DNA of 16,559 bases from Bacillota bacterium (lineage in GTDB: Bacteria > Bacillota > Negativicutes > Sporomusales > UBA7701). The translations under genes and the position numbers were made by a program. The first letter of the stretch is position 1. Every line of letters begins with the position of its first letter. Location of the stretch: positions 1-16,559 of the forward strand of contig JAEZJM010000032.1 in assembly GCA_023415775.1 (NCBI GenBank), written 5' to 3'. The notes below the pieces were generated by a model. It saw only the letters and a list, made by a program, of their open reading frames with translations, was not told the DNA's origin and ran no database searches. Of this stretch, positions 8,657-16,559 are shown piece after piece.

Positions 8657-11600
8657 TTGTTGGATGTCAATAACTTCGATTCCATGCGCATAGGGTTGGC
8701 TTCGCCCGATCAGATCCGGGCGTGGTCCCATGGCGAGGTCAAGAAGCCGGAGACGATTAATTACCGCACTCTTAAACCCGAGCGCGAAGGTCTTTTCTGC
8801 GAGAAGATTTTCGGGCCGACCCGGGACTGGGAGTGTCATTGCGGCAAGTATAAACGCATCCGCTATAAAGGCATTGTCTGCGACCGCTGCGGCGTGGAGG
8901 TTACCCGCTCGAAGGTGCGCCGCGACCGGATGGGCCATATCGAATTGGCCGCGCCGGTGTCGCATATCTGGTATTTCAAAGGCATTCCCAGCCGCATGGG
9001 GCTTATTCTCGATATTTCGCCACGCGCGCTGGAGAAGGTGCTTTATTTCGCTTCGTATATCGTGCTCGATCCCGGCGATACGCCGCTGATGAAGAAGCAG
9101 CTTTTGACCGAGAACGAGTACCGCGATTACCGCGAGAAGTACGGCCATGCTTTCAAGGTGGGCATGGGCGCCGAGGCGATCAAGAGGCTTTTGGACGAGC
9201 TCGATCTTGAGAAGCTCAGCCGCGAACTCCGCCAGGAGCTCCGCGAGGTGAGCGGCCAGCGCAAGGTGCGGGCGATCCGCCGCCTGGAGGTTGTGGAGGC
9301 GTTCCGCAAGTCGGGCAACGATCCTTCGTGGATGATTCTCGATGTGGTGCCGGTGATTCCGCCCGAGCTGCGGCCGATGGTTCAGCTTGACGGCGGCCGC
9401 TTCGCCACGTCCGATCTGAACGATCTGTACCGCCGGGTGATCAACCGCAACAACCGTCTGAAAAGGCTGCTGGATCTCGGCGCTCCCGATATTATCGTGC
9501 GCAATGAGAAACGGATGCTGCAGGAGGCTGTGGACGCGCTGATCGACAACGGCCGCCGCGGCCGGCCGGTGACCGGGCCGGGCAACCGCCCGCTGAAGTC
9601 GCTGTCGGATATGCTCAAGGGCAAGCAGGGCCGGTTCCGCCAGAATCTTTTGGGTAAGCGCGTCGACTATTCCGGCCGTTCGGTTATCGTTGTCGGTCCG
9701 GAGCTGAAGTTGCACCAGTGCGGCTTGCCGAAGGAGATGGCGCTGGAGCTGTTTAAGCCGTTCGTTATGAAGAAGCTGGTGAACGCCGGCCACGCCCACA
9801 ATATCAAGAGCGCCAAGCGCATGGTGGAGAGGGTCCGGCCGGAGGTGTGGGATGTCCTCGAGGAGGTCATCAAGGAGCACCCGGTGCTCCTCAATCGCGC
9901 CCCGACGCTTCACCGCCTCGGCATCCAGGCGTTCGAGCCGGTGCTGTCCGAGGGCCGGGCGATCAAGATTCACCCGCTGGTGTGTACCGCGTATAACGCC
10001 GACTTCGACGGCGACCAGATGGCGGTCCATGTGCCGCTGTCGGCCGAGGCCCAGGCCGAGGCGCGCCTGCTGATGCTGAGCGCGCACAATATCCTGTCGA
10101 CCAAGGACGGCAAGCCGGTGGCCACCCCCACCCAGGATATGGTTCTCGGGTCGTATTATCTGACGATCGAGAAGGAGGGCGGCCTCGGCGAGGGGCGGGT
10201 TTTCGCCAACGCCAACGAGGCGCAGCTGGCCTACCACCATAAGGAACTCGATCTCCAGGCGAAGATCAAGGTGCGGTACCCTGGGTACGGTCGCGTGAAT
10301 ACGACCGCCGGACGCATTATTTTCAGCGAGGCGCTGCCTCCCGAGCTGAGGAACTTCCACCAGAAGGACGGCGAGTGGCATCTCGGCGGCCTGATGGATA
10401 AGAAGCAGCTGGGCAAGCTGGTTGCCGATTGCTACCGCCGCTACGGCACCGGCAAGACGGCGGCCGTTCTCGACGGCGTCAAGAAGCTGGGCTTCTCGTT
10501 CGCCTGCCGGGCCGGCATCACGATCGCGATTTCCGATATCAAGATTCCTGGGGAGAAGAAGGATATTCTCGCCAAGACCGAGACGCAGGTAGACTTGATC
10601 GATAAGCAGTACCGCCGCGGTCTGATTACCGAGGATGAGCGCTATAAGAAGATTATCGATATGTGGAGCAAGGCGACCGACGATGTGACGACGGCGCTGA
10701 TGAATTCGCTCGACCGGTTTAACCCGGTGTATATGATGGCGACGTCCGGCGCCCGCGGCAACATCCAGCAGATCCGTCAGCTGGCGGGGATGCGCGGCCT
10801 GATGGCCGACCCCTCCGGCCGCATCATTGACTTGCCGATCAAGGCTAACTTCCGCGAAGGCCTGACTGTTCTGGAGTACTTCATCTCGACGCACGGCGCC
10901 CGCAAGGGCCTGGCCGACACCGCGCTGAGGACCGCCGACTCGGGCTATCTGACCCGCCGCCTGGTGGATGTGGCCCAGGACGTGATTGTTCGCGAGGATG
11001 ACTGCGATATCGTCGGCATTAATTTGGTGCGCGAGAAGGCTCGCCTGACGCAGTCGAGCGCCAGCGCGATCGCGTTCCTGCGCGATACCCTGCTCGGCCG
11101 CGTGCTGGCCGAGGATGTCATCAGCCCCCATACCGGCCAGATTGTCGCTCTTCGCGATACGCCGCTGGATGACGATTATCTGCTGATTTTCGGCGAGCAC
11201 GGTGTGCCGTTCCTGACGCTGTATGGCCTGTCGGCCGAGACCGAGGAGGACGTCAGCCAGTTCGCCGCTGTGGAGACTATCCAGCTGGGCGAGCCGGAAG
11301 AGAAGCTGCGGGAGGCTCTCCGGGAGTCGATGCTGCGGGAGATGCTGGGCAAGAATACCGTCGAGCCGGTCAGGAATTACGCCGGCGACGAGGTTGTCGC
11401 CGCCGATACGCCGCTGACCGAGGAGCTTATCGAGGAGATTCTCGCCGGCGATGTGCGCGAAGTCAAGGTTCGCAACAATAATATCAAGGGCATCGAGGTC
11501 GAGGCGATTACCGAGGGAACGGGCGTTATCGAGTCCCTCAAGGACCGGATCATCGGCCGGGTAGCGGCCGAGGAGATCACCGATCCCGCCACCGGCGAGG

Positions 11601-12601
11601 TGGTTGTCAAGCTTAACGACGAGATTACCGAGGAATTGGCCGATAAGGTCGCCAAGGTGCGCGAGCAGGTGCTGATCCGTTCGGTGCTGACCTGCAAATC
11701 GCAGTATGGCGTGTGCATCAAGTGCTACGGCCGCAATCTCGCCACCGGGCATATGGTGGATGTGGGCGAGGCGGTGGGCATCATCGCGGCCCAGTCGATC
11801 GGCGAGCCGGGCACGCAGCTGACGATGCGTACTTTCCACACCGGCGGTGTCGCCGGCGAGGATATCACGCAGGGTCTGCCGAGGGTCGAGGAGCTGTTCG
11901 AGGCCCGCAAGCCGAAGCGGCCGGCGATCATTACCGAGGTGGACGGCACGGCCGATATCAAGGAGGTCAAGGGTATCCGCCGGGTGACGGTGGTGCCGAC
12001 GGTCGGCGAGGAGCGGGTGTACCAGATCCCGTACGGCGCGCGGATAATCGTCAAGGACGGCATGCCCGTGAAGGCCGGGGAACGCGTGACCGAGGGCTCG
12101 GTCAATCCGCACGATATCCTGCGGGTGAGCGGCCTGCGCGATACTCAGCGCTACCTGGTGCACGAGGTGCAGAAGGTTTATAAGTCGCAGGGCGTCGAGA
12201 TCAACGATAAGCATATCGAGGTCATGGTCCGCCAGATGCTCCATAAGGTGAAGATCGAGGAGCCGGGCGATACCGAGCTGCTGCCTGGCGAGTATATCGA
12301 TATCAATACCTTCGAGGAGGAGAACGCCGGGGTTATCGAGACGGGCGGCGAGCCGTCGGTGGCGAGGCCCATATTGCTGGGCATCACCAAGGCGTCGCTG
12401 GCGACCGATTCCTTCCTGTCGGCGGCGTCCTTCCAGGAGACGACCCGCGTGCTGACCGAGGCCGCTATCAAGGGCAAGGTCGACCCGCTGCTGGGTCTTA
12501 AGGAGAACGTCATTATCGGCAAGCTGGTGCCGGCCGGCACGGGCATGAGCCGCTACCGCAACATCAAGCTGCGGAAGATGTCTGCCGGACAGGCCGAATA
12601 G
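8657..12601 (+). CDS. rpoC: DNA-directed RNA polymerase subunit beta'
   Basis: The catalytic large subunit, 1314 residues from the TTG at 8657. This start gives MLDVNNF, as in Bacillus RpoC, and has GAAGGGAG at 8639-8646; an in-frame TTG at 8630 has its only purine stretch one base away. The N-terminal zinc site is C60, C62, C75, C78. The catalytic NADFDGD, with its Mg-binding aspartates D449, D451 and D453, is at residues 447-453. The bridge helix lies near 735-775 and the trigger loop near 1053-1085, without the large E. coli-type insertion. The second zinc site uses C783, C1013, C1020 and C1023. The C783-C1013 gap of about 230 residues is roughly 155 longer than in Bacillus or E. coli and contains repeats of the adjoining module. 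Confidence 0.97.
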   Translation: MLDVNNFDSMRIGLASPDQIRAWSHGEVKKPETINYRTLKPEREGLFCEKIFGPTRDWECHCGKYKRIRYKGIVCDRCGVEVTRSKVRRDRMGHIELAAPVSHIWYFKGIPSRMGLILDISPRALEKVLYFASYIVLDPGDTPLMKKQLLTENEYRDYREKYGHAFKVGMGAEAIKRLLDELDLEKLSRELRQELREVSGQRKVRAIRRLEVVEAFRKSGNDPSWMILDVVPVIPPELRPMVQLDGGRFATSDLNDLYRRVINRNNRLKRLLDLGAPDIIVRNEKRMLQEAVDALIDNGRRGRPVTGPGNRPLKSLSDMLKGKQGRFRQNLLGKRVDYSGRSVIVVGPELKLHQCGLPKEMALELFKPFVMKKLVNAGHAHNIKSAKRMVERVRPEVWDVLEEVIKEHPVLLNRAPTLHRLGIQAFEPVLSEGRAIKIHPLVCTAYNADFDGDQMAVHVPLSAEAQAEARLLMLSAHNILSTKDGKPVATPTQDMVLGSYYLTIEKEGGLGEGRVFANANEAQLAYHHKELDLQAKIKVRYPGYGRVNTTAGRIIFSEALPPELRNFHQKDGEWHLGGLMDKKQLGKLVADCYRRYGTGKTAAVLDGVKKLGFSFACRAGITIAISDIKIPGEKKDILAKTETQVDLIDKQYRRGLITEDERYKKIIDMWSKATDDVTTALMNSLDRFNPVYMMATSGARGNIQQIRQLAGMRGLMADPSGRIIDLPIKANFREGLTVLEYFISTHGARKGLADTALRTADSGYLTRRLVDVAQDVIVREDDCDIVGINLVREKARLTQSSASAIAFLRDTLLGRVLAEDVISPHTGQIVALRDTPLDDDYLLIFGEHGVPFLTLYGLSAETEEDVSQFAAVETIQLGEPEEKLREALRESMLREMLGKNTVEPVRNYAGDEVVAADTPLTEELIEEILAGDVREVKVRNNNIKGIEVEAITEGTGVIESLKDRIIGRVAAEEITDPATGEVVVKLNDEITEELADKVAKVREQVLIRSVLTCKSQYGVCIKCYGRNLATGHMVDVGEAVGIIAAQSIGEPGTQLTMRTFHTGGVAGEDITQGLPRVEELFEARKPKRPAIITEVDGTADIKEVKGIRRVTVVPTVGEERVYQIPYGARIIVKDGMPVKAGERVTEGSVNPHDILRVSGLRDTQRYLVHEVQKVYKSQGVEINDKHIEVMVRQMLHKVKIEEPGDTELLPGEYIDINTFEEENAGVIETGGEPSVARPILLGITKASLATDSFLSAASFQETTRVLTEAAIKGKVDPLLGLKENVIIGKLVPAGTGMSRYRNIKLRKMSAGQAE

Positions 12602-12634
12602 TGTAACCCCCGTAACCTATAATCTGTAATGCCG

Positions 12635-12814
12635 GGATTGTCTAGAAAGCTCCAGATGCAAGGCGCACCGGAGGCTGACACCACCGTTTCCTCTGCGACA
12701 ACGTTTATATGCGTTGTTTGCAGAGGATCGGTTTAACAGCATCGCACGTACTCGAATGTACGCTGAGGATGGCAGCCGAGGAGCAACGAAGCAGATGGAC
12801 TTTCTAGGCAATCC
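12635..12814 (+). other. 180-nt folded inverted-repeat element (RNA or dispersed repeat)
   Basis: GGATTGTCTAGAAAG at 12635-12649 pairs with CTTTCTAGGCAATCC at 12800-12814 (15 pairs, one G:U). Past a bulged C the helix continues through TCCA–TGGA, a tandem G.A/A.G step and TGC–GCA (12791-12793). Inside are GGCTG–CAGCC (12673-12677 with 12773-12777), a long hairpin CCTCTGC/ACAACG with CGTTGT/GCAGAGG (12690-12726), and CGTAC–TCGAAT–GTACG (12747-12762). No open frame or T-run is present. From memory it resembles intergenic repeats seen in other Firmicutes; I cannot confirm this. The rest of the 12602-12976 gap holds the next promoter and nothing else I can name. Confidence 0.65.
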
Positions 12815-12881
12815 TAAAGTATAGGGATGATACACTAGGGGGCGTGGGTATAATATTGTTGCCAAGACCACAGTAAATCTC

Positions 12882-12910
12882 TTGACACCGCTGGGGTGTG
12901 GTGATAATAT
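12882..12910 (+). promoter_or_regulatory. Promoter for the L7Ae–rpsL–rpsG–fusA–tuf genes
   Basis: A perfect TTGACA at 12882-12887 is spaced 17 bases from TAATAT at 12905-12910, with an extended -10 TG at 12902-12903; GATAAT at 12903-12908 with a 15-base spacer is an alternative reading. An inverted repeat, ACACC–GGTGT (12885-12889 with 12895-12899), overlaps the -35 and could be an operator or chance. The expected start lies about 60 bases before the L7Ae gene. Confidence 0.75.
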
Positions 12911-12976
12911 ATTAGAGTGTCCATGGCGTTATTGGCTTTTTTACCATGTCAGTTTGTTGCTGAGGAGTGACCTTCC

Positions 12977-13225
12977 ATGCCCATCGGCACCTTGAAAGAC
13001 GCCAAAAAAGTCGTCGGTGCCAAGCAGGCGGCGAAAGTGGTTGAGAAGGGCCAGGCCAACCTGGTCTTTTTGGCCGAGGACGCCGATATCCGGGTCACCG
13101 CGCCGCTCCGCGAGGCATGCGCCCGCGCCGGCGTCAAGGTGGAAATGGCGCCAAGCATGGTTGAGCTGGGCAAGGCCTGCGGCATCGAGGTCGGTGCGGC
13201 GGCTGTCGCTGTAATTAAGGTTTAG
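12977..13225 (+). CDS. L7Ae/YbxF-family K-turn RNA-binding ribosomal protein
   Basis: The 82-residue protein is a complete single-domain L7Ae/L30e/Gadd45-type fold. Homologues in Bacillus (YbxF, YlxQ) bind kink-turn RNAs and YbxF associates with ribosomes. Visible signatures are the KDAKKVVGAKQAAKVVEKG helix, the strand NLVFLAEDAD, and the C-terminal LGKACGIEVGAAAVAVI, the most conserved block and the RNA-contacting end. The ATG at 12977 has AGGAG at 12963-12967. Its position directly before rpsL is standard for Firmicutes. A terminator-like hairpin follows. Its exact RNA target cannot be told from sequence, but the folded element upstream contains tandem G.A pairs of the general kind found in kink-turns. 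Confidence 0.93.
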   Translation: MPIGTLKDAKKVVGAKQAAKVVEKGQANLVFLAEDADIRVTAPLREACARAGVKVEMAPSMVELGKACGIEVGAAAVAVIKV

Positions 13226-13245
13226 TAAGGGACAGGTGTTAACCG

Positions 13246-13285
13246 TTTTGCCCCTTGCAAAAGCCGCAAGGGGCAAAATTAATTT
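13246..13285 (+). terminator. Terminator-like hairpin between the L7Ae gene and rpsL
   Basis: A 13-bp perfect stem, TTTTGCCCCTTGC at 13246-13258 with GCAAGGGGCAAAA at 13266-13278, encloses a seven-base loop and is followed by TTAATTTA. The tail is moderately T-rich. I see no convincing promoter between it and rpsL, so expression of the str genes would rely on read-through, making it a partial terminator or attenuator. Confidence 0.7.
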
Positions 13286-13315
13286 ACAACTCATTTTAGG
13301 GAAGGAGGTGTATTT

Positions 13316-13690
13316 ATGCCGACAATCAGTCAATTGGTACGCAAAGGCAGAGAAGAGCTGGGAAGAAAGTCCACGGCGCCCGCTTTGAAGGAATGCCCCC
13401 AAAAGCGCGGGGTTTGCACGAGGGTTTACACGACCACTCCGAAGAAGCCTAATTCCGCATTGCGTAAGGTCGCCAGGGTGCGTCTTACCAACAGTATCGA
13501 AGTGACCGCCTACATCCCGGGCATCGGCCATAACCTTCAGGAGCACTCGGTGGTTCTCATCCGAGGCGGCCGTGTCAAGGACCTGCCGGGCGTGCGTTAT
13601 CACATTATCCGCGGTGCGCTCGATACCGCCGGTGTGGCCAAACGCGGCCAGGCCAGGTCGAAATACGGCGCCAAGCGCCCCAAGAAGTAG
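13316..13690 (+). CDS. rpsL: 30S ribosomal protein S12
   Basis: The 124-residue protein has the exact standard length. S12 lines the decoding centre and controls accuracy. The two streptomycin-relevant segments are wild type: TTTPKKPNSALRK with K43 and K44, and GGRVKDLPGVRYH with K88 and with D89, the site methylthiolated in many bacteria. So the sequence predicts streptomycin sensitivity at this locus. The ATG at 13316 has a very strong AAGGAGGTG at 13302-13310. It is followed by rpsG after 38 bases, as in the str operon. Confidence 0.98.
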   Translation: MPTISQLVRKGREELGRKSTAPALKECPQKRGVCTRVYTTTPKKPNSALRKVARVRLTNSIEVTAYIPGIGHNLQEHSVVLIRGGRVKDLPGVRYHIIRGALDTAGVAKRGQARSKYGAKRPKK

Positions 13691-13728
13691 GTTTCCGCAA
13701 GCAAGTTTTCTGTTGAAGGAGGGTTAAG

Positions 13729-14199
13729 ATGCCAAGAAAGGGTCCTGTGCCCAAGCGTGACGTGTTGCCGGATCCGGTGTACAATTCAAAACTTGTCACC
13801 AGATTCATCAATAAGATCATGATGGCGGGCAAAAAAGGTGTAGCTGAAGGCATCGTTTACGATGCGTTCGATATTATCCGGTCGAAGACCGGTAAAGACC
13901 CGCTCGAAGTTTTCGAGACGGCGCTCAAGAATGTTATGCCGGTTCTGGAAGTGCGGGCCCGCCGGGTCGGCGGCGCCAACTACCAGGTTCCGGTCGAAGT
14001 GCGCGCCGACCGCCGTCTGTCGCTGGGTATCCGCTGGCTGGTCAATTACTCCCGCAACCGCGGCGAGAAGACCATGCACGAGCGGCTTGCCGCCGAGCTG
14101 ATGGATGCGGCCAACAACGCAGGCGCGTCGGTCAAGAAGAGAGAAGATACCCACAAGATGGCCGAGGCCAACAAGGCTTTCGCCCATTACCGGTGGTAA
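13729..14199 (+). CDS. rpsG: 30S ribosomal protein S7
   Basis: The 156-residue protein is the usual length. S7 is a primary binder of the 3' major domain of 16S rRNA, nucleates head assembly and contacts E-site tRNA. The N-terminal PRKGPVPKRDVLPDPVYNSKLVTRFINK signature is present, as are VGGANYQVPVEVR and RWLVNYSRNRGEKTMHERLAAELMDAANN. The C-terminal KREDTHKMAEANKAFAHYRW is the conserved end. The start ATG has GAAGGAGGG eight bases upstream. In E. coli S7 represses this operon; I did not find a clear S7 site here. Confidence 0.98.
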   Translation: MPRKGPVPKRDVLPDPVYNSKLVTRFINKIMMAGKKGVAEGIVYDAFDIIRSKTGKDPLEVFETALKNVMPVLEVRARRVGGANYQVPVEVRADRRLSLGIRWLVNYSRNRGEKTMHERLAAELMDAANNAGASVKKREDTHKMAEANKAFAHYRW

Positions 14200-14235
14200 T
14201 TCCGGGCCGGGCTGTGGTCCGAGTAAGGAGTGATA

Positions 14236-16317
14236 ATGGTGGCCAGAAAGTTTCCACTCGATAAGACGCGGAACATCGGCATCATGGCTCATATCGACGC
14301 CGGCAAGACTACTACAACTGAACGCATCTTATTCTATACAGGCAGAGTTCACAAGATCGGTGAAGTGCATGATGGCGCGGCTACGATGGACTGGATGGTG
14401 CAGGAGCAAGAGAGAGGCATTACCATTACCTCCGCAGCTACGACGTGCCAGTGGAACGAGCATCGTATAAACATTATCGACACACCAGGACACGTGGACT
14501 TTACCGTTGAGGTAGAGCGTTCGCTGAGGGTGCTTGACGGCGCGGTTGCCGTTTTCTGCGCGAAGGGCGGGGTAGAACCCCAGTCCGAGACGGTTTGGCG
14601 GCAGGCCGATAAATACGGCGTTCCCCGCATGGCGTACGTAAACAAGATGGATATTATCGGCGCCGATTTTTACCGGGTCATCGATATGATGAAAAGCCGG
14701 CTCGGCGCCAACGCGGTTCCCATTCAGCTGCCGATCGGGTTTGAGGATACCTACAAGGGTATCATCGATCTCATCGAGATGAAGGCGATCGTCTACACCG
14801 ACGATCTCGGCAAGGTGAGCGAGGCGGCCGAGATTCCCGAAGATACGAGGGAACAGGCTGAATTGTACCGCCTGAACCTGCTGGACGCTGTCGCCGAGAG
14901 CGACGACGATCTGATGATGAAGTACCTCGAAGGCGAAGAGCTGACGGTGGAGGAGATCAGGGATGGCGTCCGCAAGGCGACGATCGCTTGCAAGATGACC
15001 CCCGTGCTGTGCGGCTCGTCTTACAAGAACAAGGGCGTGCAGCCCCTCCTCGACGCGGTTGTCGATTTCATGCCGGCTCCGACCGACATTCCCGCCATCA
15101 AGGGGGTCAACCCCGACAGCGGCGCGGAGGACGAGCGTCCGGCCGGCGACGATAAGCCGTTCTCGGCTCTGGCTTTCAAGATCATGGCCGACCCTTATGT
15201 CGGCAAGCTGACCTTCTTCCGCGTTTATTCCGGCAAGCTGGAGTCCGGCTCTTATGTTTTCAACTCGACCAAGGGCCGCAAGGAACGGGTCGGTCGGATT
15301 CTCCAGATGCACGCCAACCACCGCGAGGAGATCGAGACGGTTTACACCGGCGATATCGCCGCCGCGGTCGGTTTCAAGGATACCACTACCGGCGATACGC
15401 TGTGCGATGATAAGCACCCGATAATTCTCGAGTCGATGGTTTTCCCCGAGCCGGTTATTTCGGTGGCGGTGGAGCCCAAGACGAAGGCCGACCAGGATAA
15501 GATGGGCGTGGCGCTCGTCCGCCTGGCGGAGGAGGATCCCACCTTCCGGATGCATACCGATCCGGAGACAGGGCAGACGATCATCGAGGGTATGGGCGAA
15601 CTCCACCTGGAGATTATCGTTGACCGCATGCTGCGCGAGTTCAAGGTGGACTGCACTGTGGGCAAGCCGCAGGTTGCTTACCGCGAGACGATCAGAAAGA
15701 CCGTCAAGGCGGAGGGCAAGTTCGTCCGCCAGTCCGGCGGCCGCGGCCAGTACGGCCACTGCTGGCTGGAACTGACGCCTCAGGAGCCGGGCGCCGGCTT
15801 CGAGTTCGAGAACAAGATCGTCGGCGGCGTTATCCCCAAGGAATACATCAATCCTATCGAGGCGGGCGTCAAAGAGGCGATGGAGAGCGGCGTTCTTGCC
15901 GGGTACCCGATGGTGGATGTCAAGGTTACCGTCTATGACGGTTCGTACCACGATGTCGACTCGTCGGAGATGGCCTTCAAGATCGCCGGTTCGATGGGCT
16001 ACAAGGCCGGCGCAGCCAAGGCCGACCCCACCCTGCTCGAGCCTTATATGAAGGTCGAGGTTACGGTGCCGGAGGAGTATATGGGCGACGTTATCGGCGA
16101 CCTAAACTCCCGCCGCGGCCGTATCGAAGGGATGGAGGCCCGCGCCGGGGCGCAGGTTATCAGGTCGTTCGTGCCGCTGGCCGAGATGTTCGGCTACGCC
16201 ACCGACCTCCGTTCGCGGACTCAGGGACGCGGCGTTTACTCGATGGAGTTCGATCATTACGAGGATGTGCCGAAGAGCATTTCCGAGGCGATTGTCGCCA
16301 AGGTTAAAGGCGCGTAG
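14236..16317 (+). CDS. fusA: Elongation factor G
   Basis: The 693-residue GTPase drives translocation and, with RRF, ribosome recycling. I chose the ATG at 14236 (AAGGAG at 14225-14230); GTG codons at 14230 and 14239 are alternatives, the first overlapping the Shine-Dalgarno. GTP-binding motifs: AHIDAGKT at residues 18-25, DTPGH at 82-86 and NKMD at 136-139. Domain II (PFSALAFKIMADPYVGKLTFFRVYSG), domain III (MGELHLEIIVDRM), domain IV (GGRGQYGH … DGSYHDVDSSEMAFK) and domain V (PEEYMGDVIGDLNSRRGRIEGME) follow in order, with no insertion. It is the classical translocating EF-G, close to the Bacillus protein. Confidence 0.98.
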   Translation: MVARKFPLDKTRNIGIMAHIDAGKTTTTERILFYTGRVHKIGEVHDGAATMDWMVQEQERGITITSAATTCQWNEHRINIIDTPGHVDFTVEVERSLRVLDGAVAVFCAKGGVEPQSETVWRQADKYGVPRMAYVNKMDIIGADFYRVIDMMKSRLGANAVPIQLPIGFEDTYKGIIDLIEMKAIVYTDDLGKVSEAAEIPEDTREQAELYRLNLLDAVAESDDDLMMKYLEGEELTVEEIRDGVRKATIACKMTPVLCGSSYKNKGVQPLLDAVVDFMPAPTDIPAIKGVNPDSGAEDERPAGDDKPFSALAFKIMADPYVGKLTFFRVYSGKLESGSYVFNSTKGRKERVGRILQMHANHREEIETVYTGDIAAAVGFKDTTTGDTLCDDKHPIILESMVFPEPVISVAVEPKTKADQDKMGVALVRLAEEDPTFRMHTDPETGQTIIEGMGELHLEIIVDRMLREFKVDCTVGKPQVAYRETIRKTVKAEGKFVRQSGGRGQYGHCWLELTPQEPGAGFEFENKIVGGVIPKEYINPIEAGVKEAMESGVLAGYPMVDVKVTVYDGSYHDVDSSEMAFKIAGSMGYKAGAAKADPTLLEPYMKVEVTVPEEYMGDVIGDLNSRRGRIEGMEARAGAQVIRSFVPLAEMFGYATDLRSRTQGRGVYSMEFDHYEDVPKSISEAIVAKVKGA

Positions 16318-16327
16318 CTCCCGGCCG

Positions 16328-16385
16328 GGCGGCCGTCCGGCCGCCGGATTAAAGCAAGTTGGATATCAGCGGGCCTGCCGGCCCG
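16328..16385 (+). other. Two G+C-rich hairpins between fusA and tuf
   Basis: GGCGGCC at 16328-16334 pairs with GGCCGCC at 16339-16345 (loop GTCC). CGGGCC at 16370-16375 pairs with GGCCCG at 16380-16385 (loop TGCC). The second is followed by an A-run rather than a T-run, so neither is an ordinary terminator for this strand. They may protect or mark a processing point between the fusA and tuf messages. Confidence 0.5.
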
Positions 16386-16432
16386 GAAAAAAAACTAGTT
16401 TCTAAAAAGCATCATTTAGGAGGTTTAGTGAA

Positions 16433-16559
16433 ATGGCAAAGAAGAAGTTTGAGAGGACCAAACCGCACGTTAACATTGGCACCATCGGTCACGTCGACCA
16501 TGGCAAGACCTCGCTGACCGCGGCTATCACGCTGCTGCTGTCCAAGTCGGGCGGCGCGA
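16433..16559 (+). CDS. tuf: Elongation factor Tu, N-terminal end (partial)
   Basis: The first 42 codons are present and the gene runs off the window. The protein starts MAKKKFERTKPHVNIGTIGH and contains the P-loop GHVDHGKTSLT at about residues 19-29, typical of EF-Tu rather than of SelB, IF-2 or LepA. The ATG at 16433 has AGGAGGT at 16418-16424. It follows fusA by 115 bases. The other tuf copy ends at 128, so the two genes are in direct orientation about 16 kb apart. Confidence 0.97.
   Translation, partial: MAKKKFERTKPHVNIGTIGHVDHGKTSLTAAITLLLSKSGGA

Noticed and set aside
12849..12854. Perfect TATAAT upstream of the L7Ae promoter (another at 12618-12623)
   Set aside because: Neither has an acceptable -35 box at 16-18 bases, and the TTGACA promoter at 12882 is better placed.

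Overview
The window is the conserved tuf–rpmG–trnW–secE–nusG–rplKA–rplJL–rpoBC–L7Ae–rpsLG–fusA–tuf cluster of a Firmicute, read almost entirely on the + strand. The gene order, RpoB and RpoC sequences close in motif content to Bacillus, the L7Ae-family gene before rpsL and the tRNA-Trp gene between rpmG and secE all point to Firmicutes. The G+C-rich codon usage, the RpoB N-terminus and the lineage-type insertions in RpoB and RpoC suggest Negativicutes (Sporomusa-like). That placement is an inference from memory, not a search.

Layout. 1-516: the last 41 codons of one tuf gene, followed after one base by a VOC/glyoxalase-fold gene and an intrinsic terminator. 600-1809: a promoter and rpmG, then a second promoter at the end of rpmG feeding tRNA-Trp(CCA), secE and nusG. 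1810-3164: rplK and rplA, each preceded by a near-identical small RNA fold that looks like a mimic of the L1-binding site of 23S rRNA. 3162-4440: a promoter overlapping the rplA stop, an L10-type attenuator leader, rplJ, rplL and a strong terminator. 4441-12601: a new promoter, a roughly 230-nt structured leader with an internal terminator-like hairpin, then rpoB and rpoC. 12602-12976 (375 nt, no gene): a roughly 180-nt multi-helix inverted-repeat element, then a promoter. 12977-16559: an L7Ae/YbxF-family gene, a terminator-like hairpin, rpsL, rpsG, fusA and the first 42 codons of a second tuf gene.

Functionally this is the core of transcription and translation: two RNA polymerase subunits, the elongation factor NusG, the Sec translocase subunit SecE, the L11/L1/L10/L12 stalk proteins, S12 and S7 of the small subunit, and EF-G and EF-Tu. 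The coding part is ordinary and well conserved. The items worth attention are mostly non-coding control elements: the duplicated putative L1 operator, a hairpin placed between the Shine-Dalgarno and start codon of nusG, the rpoB leader RNA and the folded element upstream of the L7Ae gene. Two more are protein-level: a roughly 155-residue insertion in RpoC and a long charged C-terminal tail on RpoB. I found no mobile-element gene, CRISPR array or novel multi-gene system.
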